A DNA stretch of 64,000 nt. Source: JAOTVV01 sp039591075 (GTDB lineage: Bacteria > Gemmatimonadota > Gemmatimonadetes > Gemmatimonadales > GWC2-71-9). Location of the stretch: the NCBI GenBank assembly GCA_039591075.1, contig JBDHEI010000021.1:1-64000 (forward strand), given 5' to 3'. How positions within the stretch are numbered: position 1 is the first letter of the stretch; every line of letters starts with the position of its first letter. A model generated the notes under the pieces. The model made no database searches and was not told where the DNA came from. It saw only the letters and a program-made list of their open reading frames with translations. The position numbers and the translations under genes are program-made. Shown here piece after piece: positions 45,371 through 54,323 of the stretch.

Positions 45371-45823
45371 TCAGGGAGTGATGAAAACATGGGTCCAGCG
45401 CTGGTCCCGGAGACCCACCCCGTGCTGGCTCAGCTGGCAGTTCTCGATATTGGCCCGGTGGCCCGCGCTCCCCAGCCACGCGTTGAGCACCGCCTCGGCC
45501 GTCGGATGGCCCCGGGCGATGTTCTCGGCCGCCCTGGAATAGGAGATGCTGGCGGCGGTCAGGCGGTCGAACGGGGACGCCCCGTCCGGATTGGTGTGGC
45601 TGAAGAACGCCCGATCTACCATGTCTTGGCTGTGCACTTGAGCCACCGCTGCCACCTCGCCGTTCCAACTGAGTTCCGGGCAACCGACGGACGCTCGGTG
45701 GTCGTTCATGAGCTCGACAAATCGGGTCACTTCGACGTCGACGGCCGGCCCCGGACCAAGACCGCCGGTGTCACTGCAGGCGGCAACGAGAAACGAGAGA
45801 ACGGTGAGGGCAAGCTTCAGCAC
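45371..45823 (-). CDS. CAP/SCP-domain lipoprotein
   Basis: 150 residues: lipobox VAAC near 16, then a cysteine-rich-secretory/PR-1 type domain with LMNDHRASVGCPELSWN near 38, VHSQDMVDRAFFSHTNPDG near 63 and a GAGHR-like GSAGHRANI near 118. The His and Glu of the CAP cavity are present. These extracytoplasmic proteins have varied or unknown roles. Confidence 0.9.
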   Translation of the reverse strand: MLKLALTVLSFLVAACSDTGGLGPGPAVDVEVTRFVELMNDHRASVGCPELSWNGEVAAVAQVHSQDMVDRAFFSHTNPDGASPFDRLTAASISYSRAAENIARGHPTAEAVLNAWLGSAGHRANIENCQLSQHGVGLRDQRWTHVFITP

Positions 45824-45950
45824 GGGGAACCTCCAGAGCGATACCGGGAGCAGCGCACGATCGGAGCAGGCGCGATTCCCAAGGTATCCGCCCGGCGCGG
45901 TGCCACACGGTGATCTGACTCACGCCGTGGGGGGTGGAGTGCCAAGACCG

Positions 45951-47255
45951 TCAGCCGCCCCGCCCGTCCAACAACCGCTTCAGAACGAAGCCAACGCCGA
46001 GCAGGCCGAGTCCCGCGAGCCAGATGGGGGGCTCGACGAAAAACGCCAGCGCGAAGCAGGCAACCAGGCCCGCCACAGCAACCCAACGCGGGAAGCGCCG
46101 TGAGGCCGGTGGCAGCCGCAGCGCGGCCACGTTGGTGATCCCGTAATAGATCAGCACCGTGAAGGCGCTGAACGACCAGGTCGTCTTCACATCGCCGAGC
46201 AGTACCAGTGCGCCGATCAGGACGGCCACGGCCAGCACCGCTCGGCGCGGGCTCTGCGACGTCGGATCAATGTGACTCAGCGCTGCAGGCATCTCTCGCC
46301 GCCGGGCCATGGCCAGCGCTACGCGCGAAAGGCCAAGCACCAGATTGAGCAGCACGCCGGCCATGGCGGTCACGGCCCCGAGGGCGACGACGAGTGCCAC
46401 CTGCGGGATGTCGAAACCCTGCGCCACGATCTCCAGTGGGGCTGCCTCCTCGCGCGTGGCGCGTGCGAACGCCTCCGCGCCCGCCACCCCGACCGCCGTT
46501 GCACTCACCGTCACGTAGAGGATCATCGAGATCACCAGGGTGCCGATCACCGCTCGCGGGATCGTCCGAGTCGGGTCGCGGACCTCCTCTCCCAGAGTGG
46601 CGACGCGGCCGTAGCCCGTGTAGGCGACGAACATCAACGCGGTGGCGTGGAGGAGGGCGGCGGGGGAATCGATCCCGTCCAGCATCGCTCGCCAGCCGAG
46701 GGTGGAGCCCAAGGCCTCTCGGTCGAAGCTCGATACGCCGAAGGCGACAAAAGCGATCAGCGCAACGAGGGTCAGCGAGACGATCACGGCATTGACCGCA
46801 TTGGAGCGCTGTAACCCTCCGACCACCAGCGCGGCGATGGCGACGACGAGCGCAAGCGCCACCGCGACCCGCATGGTGGCATCGGCCGCAGCGCCGAACA
46901 GGTGCAGCAGGTACCCAGCGAACCCGAGCGCCGCGGTCGCGGCCGAAGCGCTCTTGGCGCAGAGGAACATCCAGCCGGCCGCGTAGCCGGCGGCGGGATG
47001 CACGTAGCGGTGCCCGTACTCGTAGGTCCCGCCGCTCACCGGATGGGCCGCCGCGAGCTGTGCACTCGACAGCCCATTGGCCGTCGCCACGAGTGCGGCG
47101 AGTGCCACCGCCACGACCACCCCCGGTCCCACGATACCCGCCCCGATACCGAGGCTCACAAACACGCCGGCACCCAGGATGGAGCCGAGCCCCATCCACA
47201 CCGCGCCCCAGAAACCCACTACCCTGGCAAGGCTCGCGTGTTGTTGGTGGATCAT
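45951..47255 (-). CDS. APC family amino acid permease
   Basis: 434 residues, about twelve hydrophobic segments. The helix 1 break GLGSILGAGVFVSLG near 20 and GRVATLGEEVRDPTRTIPRA near 215 are typical of the APC/LAT-like group. Substrate not predictable. Divergent from the PilT pair. Confidence 0.9.
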   Translation of the reverse strand: MIHQQHASLARVVGFWGAVWMGLGSILGAGVFVSLGIGAGIVGPGVVVAVALAALVATANGLSSAQLAAAHPVSGGTYEYGHRYVHPAAGYAAGWMFLCAKSASAATAALGFAGYLLHLFGAAADATMRVAVALALVVAIAALVVGGLQRSNAVNAVIVSLTLVALIAFVAFGVSSFDREALGSTLGWRAMLDGIDSPAALLHATALMFVAYTGYGRVATLGEEVRDPTRTIPRAVIGTLVISMILYVTVSATAVGVAGAEAFARATREEAAPLEIVAQGFDIPQVALVVALGAVTAMAGVLLNLVLGLSRVALAMARRREMPAALSHIDPTSQSPRRAVLAVAVLIGALVLLGDVKTTWSFSAFTVLIYYGITNVAALRLPPASRRFPRWVAVAGLVACFALAFFVEPPIWLAGLGLLGVGFVLKRLLDGRGG

Positions 47256-47494
47256 CGGCGCCGCTCGTTGGATTCGGGCATCTCAGTTGCTACCATCCCG
47301 CGGATCATACTATGACCGAGCGCCTGCACCGCCAAGCGTCCTGACTCAGAGCCCGTGAGCCTGACTCCCTGTCGAGGGTAGGATCCCGCTCACACTCCGA
47401 CCTCGGCCTCGCCTATTAGATTGCCTGGGGTGCGCTCTCCACATGCGCGTCCACACGCAGGACAAGCTTTCCCCTACGAGCCACGGGATCACCC

Positions 47495-47959
47495 ATGAGC
47501 GACTGGCAGGCAACGCATCGCGTATCGGCACAGGTCACGTTCGCCCACGGCTCGGTGCTCGAAGGCGAGTTGCACTTGCAGTCCAGCACAGCTCTTCACC
47601 AAAGCGCCGAAACCACGTTGGAGATGTTGAACCGACCGGACCAATTCTTCGCGATGACCCTGCCGGCAGGAGAGATCGCCCTGGTCGCCAAGGCCCAGGT
47701 GGCGGTGGTCGCCTGCCAGGCCTCCGAACCCTTCATCGCCGATCCCGAGCGCGCTTCGGTGGCCACGGAACTCACGCTGGAGGTGCACGTGGTGGGAGGC
47801 CGCCGCTTCCGAGGCGCGACCCGATCGGAGTTGCCGCCCCTCCACACGCGCGCCATGGATTTCCTGAACGACTTGACCGGGTTCTTCGACCTCTCCGATG
47901 GCAAGATCGTCCAGTACATCAATCGTGCATCGGTCCTCTACGTTCACCCACTCGACTAG
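47495..47959 (+). CDS. Conserved protein of unknown function upstream of pilT
   Basis: 154 residues without signal or membrane segment. Alternating hydrophobic pattern suggests a small beta protein (VTFAHGSVLEGELHLQ start; IVQYINRASVLYV end). It is 8 nt upstream of pilT and probably co-transcribed, so a link to pilus retraction or motility is possible. I do not recognise a family. Confidence 0.75.
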   Translation: MSDWQATHRVSAQVTFAHGSVLEGELHLQSSTALHQSAETTLEMLNRPDQFFAMTLPAGEIALVAKAQVAVVACQASEPFIADPERASVATELTLEVHVVGGRRFRGATRSELPPLHTRAMDFLNDLTGFFDLSDGKIVQYINRASVLYVHPLD

Positions 47960-47967
47960 GCCTACCC

Positions 47968-49437
47968 GTGGCTCAACTGAACCGTTTCATCGAGATCTTG
48001 CATCAGCGCGGCGCCGATGCGCTCACCCTCACGGGCGGGGCGCCTATGGGACTCCTCACCGGTGAAGTGACGAAGCCGGTCACGCAGAAAGCCCTCGAAG
48101 TCGCGCAGATCCTGGCACTCATCAAGGAGATCGCGCCTCCCGAGCTCCGCACGCAGATCCAGCCCGGAGCCGATGTCACGTTTCAGCACACCGCCCCGTC
48201 CGGAGACGTCGACGTCGAGGTGCGGCCCGAAAATGGTTCGCTGACGGCCACCGTGCGCGTACGGACGCCATCGCGCCAGCCGCAACCGGCGCCGCCGGCA
48301 ACTGCACCGCAGGACACCACGCCACACGCTGGTCGAGATGCAGACGCCGACCGCGCGCAGCTCGACGAGCTGCTGCGGTTGCTGGTTCGCTCCGGCGGCT
48401 CGGACCTGCACCTGCGGGTGGGCGAGCCCGCCATTCTTCGCAAAGACGGTGCCCTGGATCGCGAGGAGGGTTCGACGTTCGGCGTCGATCAGCTCCGGAG
48501 CATGCTCGAGAGCATCATGCCACCGAAGGATCTCAAGGCGTTTCGCGAGGCGGGGGATGCCGACTACGCGTACGAGCTCGAGGGCGTGGCACGCTACCGG
48601 TGCAATGCGGCAATGGACCGCCGTGGTCCCATGGGGGTGTTCCGCGTCATCCCGAGCGAGATACCGACTTGCGAGCAGCTCGACGTCAGCAAGGCGATCC
48701 AGAAGCTGTGCTACCTCACGAAGGGTTTGGTGGTGGTAACCGGGCCGACCGGGTCCGGCAAATCGACCACGCTGGCGGCACTCGTGAATCTGATGAACCA
48801 GGACCGCAACGATCACATCCTGACGATCGAGGACCCGATCGAGTTCGTGCACCAGAGCAAGCAATGCCTGGTCACCCATCGCCAGGTCGGGTTGCACACC
48901 ACATCGTTCAAGACCGGCTTGCGCGCGGCGCTGCGAGAGGACCCCGACATCGTCCTCATCGGCGAGATGCGGGATTTGGAGACCGTCGAAATCGCCATCG
49001 AGACCGCGGAGACGGGGCACCTGGTGTTCGCCACGCTCCACACGACGACCGCCACGTCGACGGTGGATCGTATCATCGACCAGTTTCCAGCCGACCGGCA
49101 GGCGCAGATTCGCGTCATGCTCTCGGAATCACTGCGCGGCGTGATCGCGCAGGTGCTGTGCCGCAAGAAGACCGGTGGGCGTGTCGCGGCGCGCGAGATC
49201 ATGCTCACCACCCCAGCCGTCAGCAACCTCATTCGGGAAGGCAAGACCTTCCAGCTTCCGTCCATCATTCAGACCAGTAAACAGCTTGGTATGTCCACCT
49301 TGAACAATGCCCTGGTCGACCTCGTGGAGCGGGGAGTCGTCGAGCCCAAGGAGGCCTACATGAAGGCCGTGGACAAAGCCGGCATCGAAACGGCGTTCAA
49401 GAGCAAGGGGTACAACATCGGCATCCTCACCACCTAG
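47968..49437 (+). CDS. pilT: PilT-like twitching motility ATPase with a duplicated N-terminal domain
   Basis: 489 residues from GTG at 47968. Residues about 125-489 are a full PilT: SGGSDLHLRVGEPAILR, Walker A GPTGSGKST near 255, Asp box, IGEMRDLETVEIAIETAETGH (Walker B and His box) near 330 and TLHT near 353. Residues 1-100 look like a degenerate second copy of the PilT N-terminal PAS-like domain (RGADALTLTGGAPMGLL against SGGSDLHLRVGEPAILR), joined by a Pro-rich linker. PilT normally has about 345-370 residues. Hexameric ATPase for type IV pilus retraction. Confidence 0.92.
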   Translation: MAQLNRFIEILHQRGADALTLTGGAPMGLLTGEVTKPVTQKALEVAQILALIKEIAPPELRTQIQPGADVTFQHTAPSGDVDVEVRPENGSLTATVRVRTPSRQPQPAPPATAPQDTTPHAGRDADADRAQLDELLRLLVRSGGSDLHLRVGEPAILRKDGALDREEGSTFGVDQLRSMLESIMPPKDLKAFREAGDADYAYELEGVARYRCNAAMDRRGPMGVFRVIPSEIPTCEQLDVSKAIQKLCYLTKGLVVVTGPTGSGKSTTLAALVNLMNQDRNDHILTIEDPIEFVHQSKQCLVTHRQVGLHTTSFKTGLRAALREDPDIVLIGEMRDLETVEIAIETAETGHLVFATLHTTTATSTVDRIIDQFPADRQAQIRVMLSESLRGVIAQVLCRKKTGGRVAAREIMLTTPAVSNLIREGKTFQLPSIIQTSKQLGMSTLNNALVDLVERGVVEPKEAYMKAVDKAGIETAFKSKGYNIGILTT

Positions 49438-49686
49438 CACCCCAGCGAAGACCGCAGTCCCTGCAGAGCGCGGCCCCGTTCCCGGGCGGTACCATCGCTC
49501 AACCGCAGCGGCGCCAATTGTCCCGACCCCACGCTTCACAGCCTCGGAGTCCCGTGGATCATTCGCGTTGCGTCACTCCAGTATTTCATCGGCCGGTCAA
49601 GGCCTTTCAGGATTTCGTTGAGCAAGTCGAAGCGCTCGTCGAAACCGCCGCCGACTACAAGTGTCAGTTTCCGGAGATCGCCCGGG

Positions 49687-49806
49687 CCGCCGCTCAAGGC
49701 CGCCGGGTACGCCGTCAGCGGCCAGAGCGGGCACTGGCTCGTCGAAGACCCCTGGGGCACTGCGGTGGAAATCTCCTCGCTCGAACGAACGACTGAGGAC
49801 GGTTGA
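49687..49806 (+). pseudogene. C-terminal remnant of a VOC/glyoxalase-like gene
   Basis: The frame reads LKAAGYAVSGQSGHW then VEDPWGTAVEIS, the characteristic end of VOC-fold dioxygenase/glyoxalase proteins. No intact N-terminal half is upstream. The rest of the 395-nt gap 49438-49832 holds nothing else that I can support. Confidence 0.45.
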
Positions 49807-49832
49807 CCCACGACGGACCGGCGGGCGGGCGC

Positions 49833-50111
49833 CTACCGGTCTCTGCTGCGCTTTCCGTTCTCCGACGACGGCTTGATGCCGAACACGTGAATGTCGAGCC
49901 ACGCTATGAACAACCGCTCCAGCTCCTCGCCTTCCTGGCCGGGCTTGTGCGGCATGACCTCCCAGCGTCTGCCTTCGTTCATGAGGAACCACGCCGGCTT
50001 GGTCGGAGGCTGCTGGCGCTTCGCGTTCCCGGGCTGGCCATCGTATGCCACGAAATGGAACGCGGCACCGCGGTGCGTGAGGCGTCGCTGCTCGACCGTG
50101 AATTTGCTCAT
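49833..50111 (-). CDS. Conserved small protein of unknown function (92 aa)
   Basis: Starts at an ATG with GAGGAGGG directly upstream. 92 residues, no signal, with AFHFVAYDGQPGNAKR and PAWFLMNEGRRWEVMP; the pattern suggests a small beta sheet followed by a helix. No family recognised. Confidence 0.7.
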   Translation of the reverse strand: MSKFTVEQRRLTHRGAAFHFVAYDGQPGNAKRQQPPTKPAWFLMNEGRRWEVMPHKPGQEGEELERLFIAWLDIHVFGIKPSSENGKRSRDR

Positions 50112-50147
50112 GCCCTCCTCATGATCGATGGAGGTGGAAGGAACACG

Positions 50148-50378
50148 TCAGAGCAGATCGGCGACGGTGCAGTGAGGCACCTTCCCGTCGATGATGCGGC
50201 GCCCGTACTCGCGGCAGCCGGCGATCGCCACCGCTTCCGTCGGGTACGTTGCGTGACCGCTGAACCACCGCGTGCACCGGTGCCGACTGATCACAACGTC
50301 GAGCGTCCAGCGCCCCGAGCCCCGGATCTGGAAGGTCCGCGGTACGATGGTATACGTCTTGTACGCGAAGGTCGTCAG
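50148..50378 (-). CDS. Small conserved-looking protein with a CTG start (76 aa)
   Basis: The frame is open from CTG at 50378 to TGA at 50148, with an in-frame stop 6 nt before the CTG and AGGGGA 7 nt before it. It reads TTFAYKTYTIVPRTFQIRGSG, cut here to its first part, then GRWTLDVVISRH and ATYPTEAVAIAGCREYGRRIIDG. The W, F, G pattern and the RRIIDG end look like a genuine small domain, perhaps like the CV_2116 type, but that is uncertain. There is no ATG, GTG or TTG that would keep the first strand. Confidence 0.6.
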   Translation of the reverse strand: MTTFAYKTYTIVPRTFQIRGSGRWTLDVVISRHRCTRWFSGHATYPTEAVAIAGCREYGRRIIDGKVPHCTVADLL

Positions 50379-50610
50379 CGATCAATCCCCTGTGGGGATA
50401 TGATGGCGTCGCCATGGAACCGCGCGCCGGCGAAGTGGACCCGCACCATTGATTGTAATATACCCAGGGGGTGACCAGCTCGGGGGCAGCCACGGCCGCC
50501 GCGTGGAACATCCACCGCGCTCTCTGGGGTACCTTACATGTTGCACTCGCCGCAACCTTTCTCACGCCGCGGCGACCGAGTCTCATCACCGATACAAATG
50601 GGAGTTTGGG

Positions 50611-51774
50611 ATGATCAGGAGCTCGATGACTATCGCGGGTGGGGTGCTCTTCGTGTGCTGCGCGACACCCCTCGCCGCCCAGTCGGCGGTCCATCAGTCT
50701 GATCTGCACGACTACCGCATTGTTACCGTCGTGAACGACCTGGAGCACCCGTGGGCCATCGCGTTCCTTCCGGGTGGGGACATGTTGGTGACGGAGCGGC
50801 CCGGGCGACTCCGCGTTGTCCGCGGCGGCGTGCTTCTGCAAGACCCGGTCGCTGGTGTGCCCGCGGTCTTCGCCCGTGGGCAGGGCGGACTGCTGGATGT
50901 GGTCCCCCATCCCGAGTTCACCTCGAACCGGCTCATCTACCTGAGCTTCTCGAAGCCGAACGCCGACGGGTCCGGGGCCACCACCGCGGTGGTACGGGGC
51001 CGGCTGGAGAACGAGCGCCTCACCAACGTTGAGGAGATCTTCGAGGCCGCGTCGCGGGGGAACGGCCACTACGGTTCGCGACTGGCGTTTGACCGGGACG
51101 GGTATCTGTTCATCACCGTGGGCGATCGCCAAGCGCCGCCCCGCGGCAACCTGGAGGCGCACCCGGCGCAGGACCTCTCGAACCACCACGGGACCACCAT
51201 CCGCCTGCACGACGACGGCCGCGTGCCGGTCGACAACCCGTTCGTCGATCGGACTGGGACGCGCCCGGAGATCTGGACGTACGGTCACCGCAATGCGCAG
51301 GGCCTCGCGATCCATCCCGAGACGGGAGACATCTGGATCAACGAGCACGGGCCGCAGGGGGGCGACGAGCTCAACCTGGTTCGTCGGGGGCGGAACTACG
51401 GGTGGCCGGTGATCGGCTACGGCGTCAACTACGGGAGCGGTTCTCGGATCCACGCGAGCACGCATCAGGGGGGGATGGAACAGCCGGTCCACTACTGGGT
51501 GCCGTCGATCGCGACCTCGGGGCTGCTCATCTACACCGGTAACCGGTTTCCCAAATGGCGCGGGAACATGTTCGTGGGCGGCTTGAGCGGACAGCAGCTC
51601 GCGCGGCTCACCATGGACGGGCAGACCGTGGTGGGAGAGGAGACCCTCCTCGAGGGGTTGGGCCGCATCCGCGACGTGCGCCAAGGCCCGGACGGCTTCA
51701 TCTACCTCGCGATCGACCATCGCGGGGGCGATCCGACGCCCATCCTGCGGTTGGAGCCAGTCGGCGGGAACTGA
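50611..51774 (+). CDS. PQQ-dependent sugar dehydrogenase (Asd/sorbosone type), secreted
   Basis: 387 residues: signal peptide (cleavage after LAAQS near 23), then a six-blade beta-propeller with LEHPWAIAFLPGGDMLVTERPGRL near 38, the catalytic-type His region and the PQQ/Ca segment YGHRNAQGLAIHPETGDIW near 225, EHGPQGGDELN near 245. These match soluble aldose sugar dehydrogenases that use PQQ in the periplasm. Whether PQQ is made here is unknown. The ATG follows GGGAG. Confidence 0.92.
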   Translation: MIRSSMTIAGGVLFVCCATPLAAQSAVHQSDLHDYRIVTVVNDLEHPWAIAFLPGGDMLVTERPGRLRVVRGGVLLQDPVAGVPAVFARGQGGLLDVVPHPEFTSNRLIYLSFSKPNADGSGATTAVVRGRLENERLTNVEEIFEAASRGNGHYGSRLAFDRDGYLFITVGDRQAPPRGNLEAHPAQDLSNHHGTTIRLHDDGRVPVDNPFVDRTGTRPEIWTYGHRNAQGLAIHPETGDIWINEHGPQGGDELNLVRRGRNYGWPVIGYGVNYGSGSRIHASTHQGGMEQPVHYWVPSIATSGLLIYTGNRFPKWRGNMFVGGLSGQQLARLTMDGQTVVGEETLLEGLGRIRDVRQGPDGFIYLAIDHRGGDPTPILRLEPVGGN

Positions 51775-51815
51775 GAGAAACTGGAGGCCGTCATCCAGTC
51801 ATTGGAGTCTTCCAC

Positions 51816-51990
51816 TCGCCGATGGTGGGATTGCATTCGGCGAGGGGAGGCTTGCAACCCGGAATTGTGGGCCTGCCATAGGCGATTGCACGCTTCCATC
51901 TGCTGCTTGTAGACCTACAATTGGCGATTGCGGGCTTACAAATGGCGATTGTGGGCTTACAAATGGCGATTGCAGGTCTACAAACGGCAC
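51816..51990. repeat. 21-bp minisatellite
   Basis: At least eight 21-bp units in exact register. The last three are nearly identical (TGGCGATTG then YRGGYYTACAAA), the earlier ones are worn. Read in the frame of the following transporter each unit gives W-R-L-x-A-Y-K; read on the minus strand it gives a FVSPQSP-like heptad. A TAG in an earlier unit breaks the plus frame, so it is unlikely to be coding throughout. Confidence 0.75.
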
Positions 51991-54321
51991 GTGTACAGCG
52001 TGTTGACCGCCCTTGCGCAGCCGCTTTCTGCGCCGCACTCTCCAGCGTCCCCAACCCCCCGAGACCGGCTGTTGGCACTCGAAGTCCGCTTGAGCCGCGA
52101 GATGCGGCTCATCGACGTGACCATGATTGGTGTCGGCGCCATGATCGGCGCTGGCATCTTCGTGTTGACTGGGATCGCGGCCGGTGTTGCCGGTCCGGCC
52201 CTGCTCCTCGTGTTCATCTTGAACGGCGTAGTGGCGCTCCTCACGGCGGCCGCCTATGCCGAACTCGGCAGCGCAATCCACGGCGCCGGCGGCGGGTACC
52301 TGTGGATCAAACGCTCGCTCCCCGATCCCGCCGGCTTCCTCGCGGGCTGGATGGACTGGTTCGCTCACGCCGTGGCGTGCTCGCTCTACGCCCTGGGGTT
52401 CGGCGCCTACTCCAAGGAGGTGCTGGACCTGCTCGGCGTGCCAGCGATCGCGCTGCCGTTCGCTCCCATTCAGATTTGGATCGCGATCGCGGCCTGCGTG
52501 CTGTTCTCCTACGTGAACTTCAAGGGCGCCGCCGAGACCGGGAAGGCCGGCAACGTCGTGACCATCGGCAAGGTGGCGATCATCCTGGCGTTCATCGCGG
52601 CCGGGCTGTGGGTTCTGGCGGGGCGCGCCGACTGGCAGCAGGCTTTCACACCGTTTCTCAGCACCGGGTGGGGCGGCGTGTTCGCAGCGATGGGGCTCAC
52701 GTTCATCGCGTTCGAGGGCTACGAGATCATCGCCCAGACCAGTGAAGAGGTAGAGGACCCCCAGCGGAACGTCCCCCGCGCCGTCTTCCTGTCCCTTCTG
52801 ATCGTGGTGCCGATCTACCTCCTGGTGGCCTTCGTCGCGGTCGGAGCCGTGGTCCCGCCGGCAGGGATGAGCGTCACCGAGTACCTCGGCGCCGAAAAGG
52901 AGATCGCCCTGGTGACGGCGGCCGAGCAGTTCGTCGCGGGCGGGGCCTTCGTGGTGCTGTTCGGTGGCCTCCTCTCGACGCTGTCGGCGCTCAACGCCAC
53001 GATCTACTCGTCGTCCCGCGTCGCCTTCGCCATGGCCCGAGACGCGAGCCTGCCCAAGATGGTCGCCAAGGTGCATGCGGTCCGATCGACTCCGCACGTG
53101 GCGATCCTGTGTTCCACACTCCTCATCATGGGCATGGCGGTGGCACTCCCGATCGAGGACGTGGCCGCTGCCGCCAGCGTGATGTTCCTGTTGCTGTTCG
53201 GCGGGGTGAACGTGGCGGTGATTCGCCTGCGCCGCTCGCACCCGGACCTACCCCGGGGCTTCAAGGTCCCCTTCATGCCCCTCACCCCAATCATCGCGAT
53301 CTTGGCGATGCTGTTCATCGCGGGCCTCATGTTCTTCCAGTACCCCATGGCCTGGGTGGCGGCCGGCGGCTGGATCGTGGCCGGGTGGATCTTCTATGCG
53401 GGATACAGCCGCAAGCGGGAGACGGCGTTTGCCGCGCGGCGGGAGTGGATGGGCCGGATCGAGCGCCGCGAGTACCGTGTGCTCGTCGCGATCTCGAGCC
53501 CGCGCACCGTCGAGTCGCTGATGGAATCCGCACTGGCCGTGGCGCGGGCACACGACGGCGACGTGGTGGCGGTCACGGTCGTCGAGGTTCCCGAAGGTGA
53601 ACCGCTCTCCTCCACCCGCCCGCTCGACGACGAGGTGGCCACGGTGCTGGAGACCGCCGTGGACTATGCGCGTGAACGCGGCATGCAGGCGCGGCGCGTG
53701 GTCAAGATCGGCCGGCGCATCAGCCACGGGCTGGTGCAATCGGCGCGTGAGGAAGGCTGCAACTTCCTGATCATCGGACAGCCACACAAGCAGTCGGTGC
53801 TCGAGCGGGTGGTCTCGTCGATCGTGGAGCGCGTGCTGCAGGACGCGCCGTGCCACGTCGGCGTGCTGTACGGAACCGTGCGCCACGATTCCGTGCGGGA
53901 GGTCGTCGTGCCGGTCACGAAGGGGGCCAACTCGGCCTTGGCCGCGACGCTGGCGCCGGCTTTTTCCCGGTGGTTCGACGCGCGTATCCGGCCTATCACG
54001 GTGATTGGGCGAGGCCTGAGCAGCGACGACGTCCACACCCTCACCCAGCAGGCGCTCGACACGCTCCACACCGCCGGCCTCGAGGCGGAGCTGGAGGTGC
54101 TGCGTCGGCGTGAGCTGGCCCGCGGACTCCTCCGGTTCATCAGACCCAACCAACTGGTGTTGATTGGCGCACCGAGCATCGGGCCAATCGTCCCGCTCAT
54201 CGGGGAGACCATCCCGGCGACGATCGCTCGGCGCGGCCTCAACCCCGTGCTCGTGGTGCGGGAGGTCGAGGAGCATCGGGCCCATCGATTCGAACGTGTG
54301 TTCTTTGCGGAGACCTCGTAG
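51991..54321 (+). CDS. APC-family transporter fused to two universal stress protein domains
   Basis: About 776 residues. N-terminal 440: cationic amino-acid-transporter-like APC permease with twelve helices (DVTMIGVGAMIGAGIFVL near 48, SEEVEDPQRNVPRA near 235). After residue 470 come two USP-like domains, one starting YRVLVAISSPRTVESL and one VREVVVPVTKGANSALAA. Such fusions probably sense nucleotide or energy state. The start is not fixed: I give the GTG at 51991, after the 21-bp repeat; GTG at 52000 is also possible. Confidence 0.88.
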   Translation: MYSVLTALAQPLSAPHSPASPTPRDRLLALEVRLSREMRLIDVTMIGVGAMIGAGIFVLTGIAAGVAGPALLLVFILNGVVALLTAAAYAELGSAIHGAGGGYLWIKRSLPDPAGFLAGWMDWFAHAVACSLYALGFGAYSKEVLDLLGVPAIALPFAPIQIWIAIAACVLFSYVNFKGAAETGKAGNVVTIGKVAIILAFIAAGLWVLAGRADWQQAFTPFLSTGWGGVFAAMGLTFIAFEGYEIIAQTSEEVEDPQRNVPRAVFLSLLIVVPIYLLVAFVAVGAVVPPAGMSVTEYLGAEKEIALVTAAEQFVAGGAFVVLFGGLLSTLSALNATIYSSSRVAFAMARDASLPKMVAKVHAVRSTPHVAILCSTLLIMGMAVALPIEDVAAAASVMFLLLFGGVNVAVIRLRRSHPDLPRGFKVPFMPLTPIIAILAMLFIAGLMFFQYPMAWVAAGGWIVAGWIFYAGYSRKRETAFAARREWMGRIERREYRVLVAISSPRTVESLMESALAVARAHDGDVVAVTVVEVPEGEPLSSTRPLDDEVATVLETAVDYARERGMQARRVVKIGRRISHGLVQSAREEGCNFLIIGQPHKQSVLERVVSSIVERVLQDAPCHVGVLYGTVRHDSVREVVVPVTKGANSALAATLAPAFSRWFDARIRPITVIGRGLSSDDVHTLTQQALDTLHTAGLEAELEVLRRRELARGLLRFIRPNQLVLIGAPSIGPIVPLIGETIPATIARRGLNPVLVVREVEEHRAHRFERVFFAETS

Positions 54322-54323
54322 CC

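Noticed and set aside
47443..47967. In-frame N-terminal extension of pilT
   Set aside because: It overlaps the better supported 154-residue gene with its own ATG; the GTG at 47968 is a natural start just after that gene's stop.
49536..49811. Minus-strand frame 49536-49811 as a gene
   Set aside because: Its product has no recognisable pattern, while the plus strand shows a VOC-type end; the minus frame has no SD.
51799..53241. Long minus-strand frame opposite the APC-USP transporter
   Set aside because: It is antisense to clear transporter helices and its product is His/Gly/Arg-rich without domains; a shadow of high-GC coding sequence.
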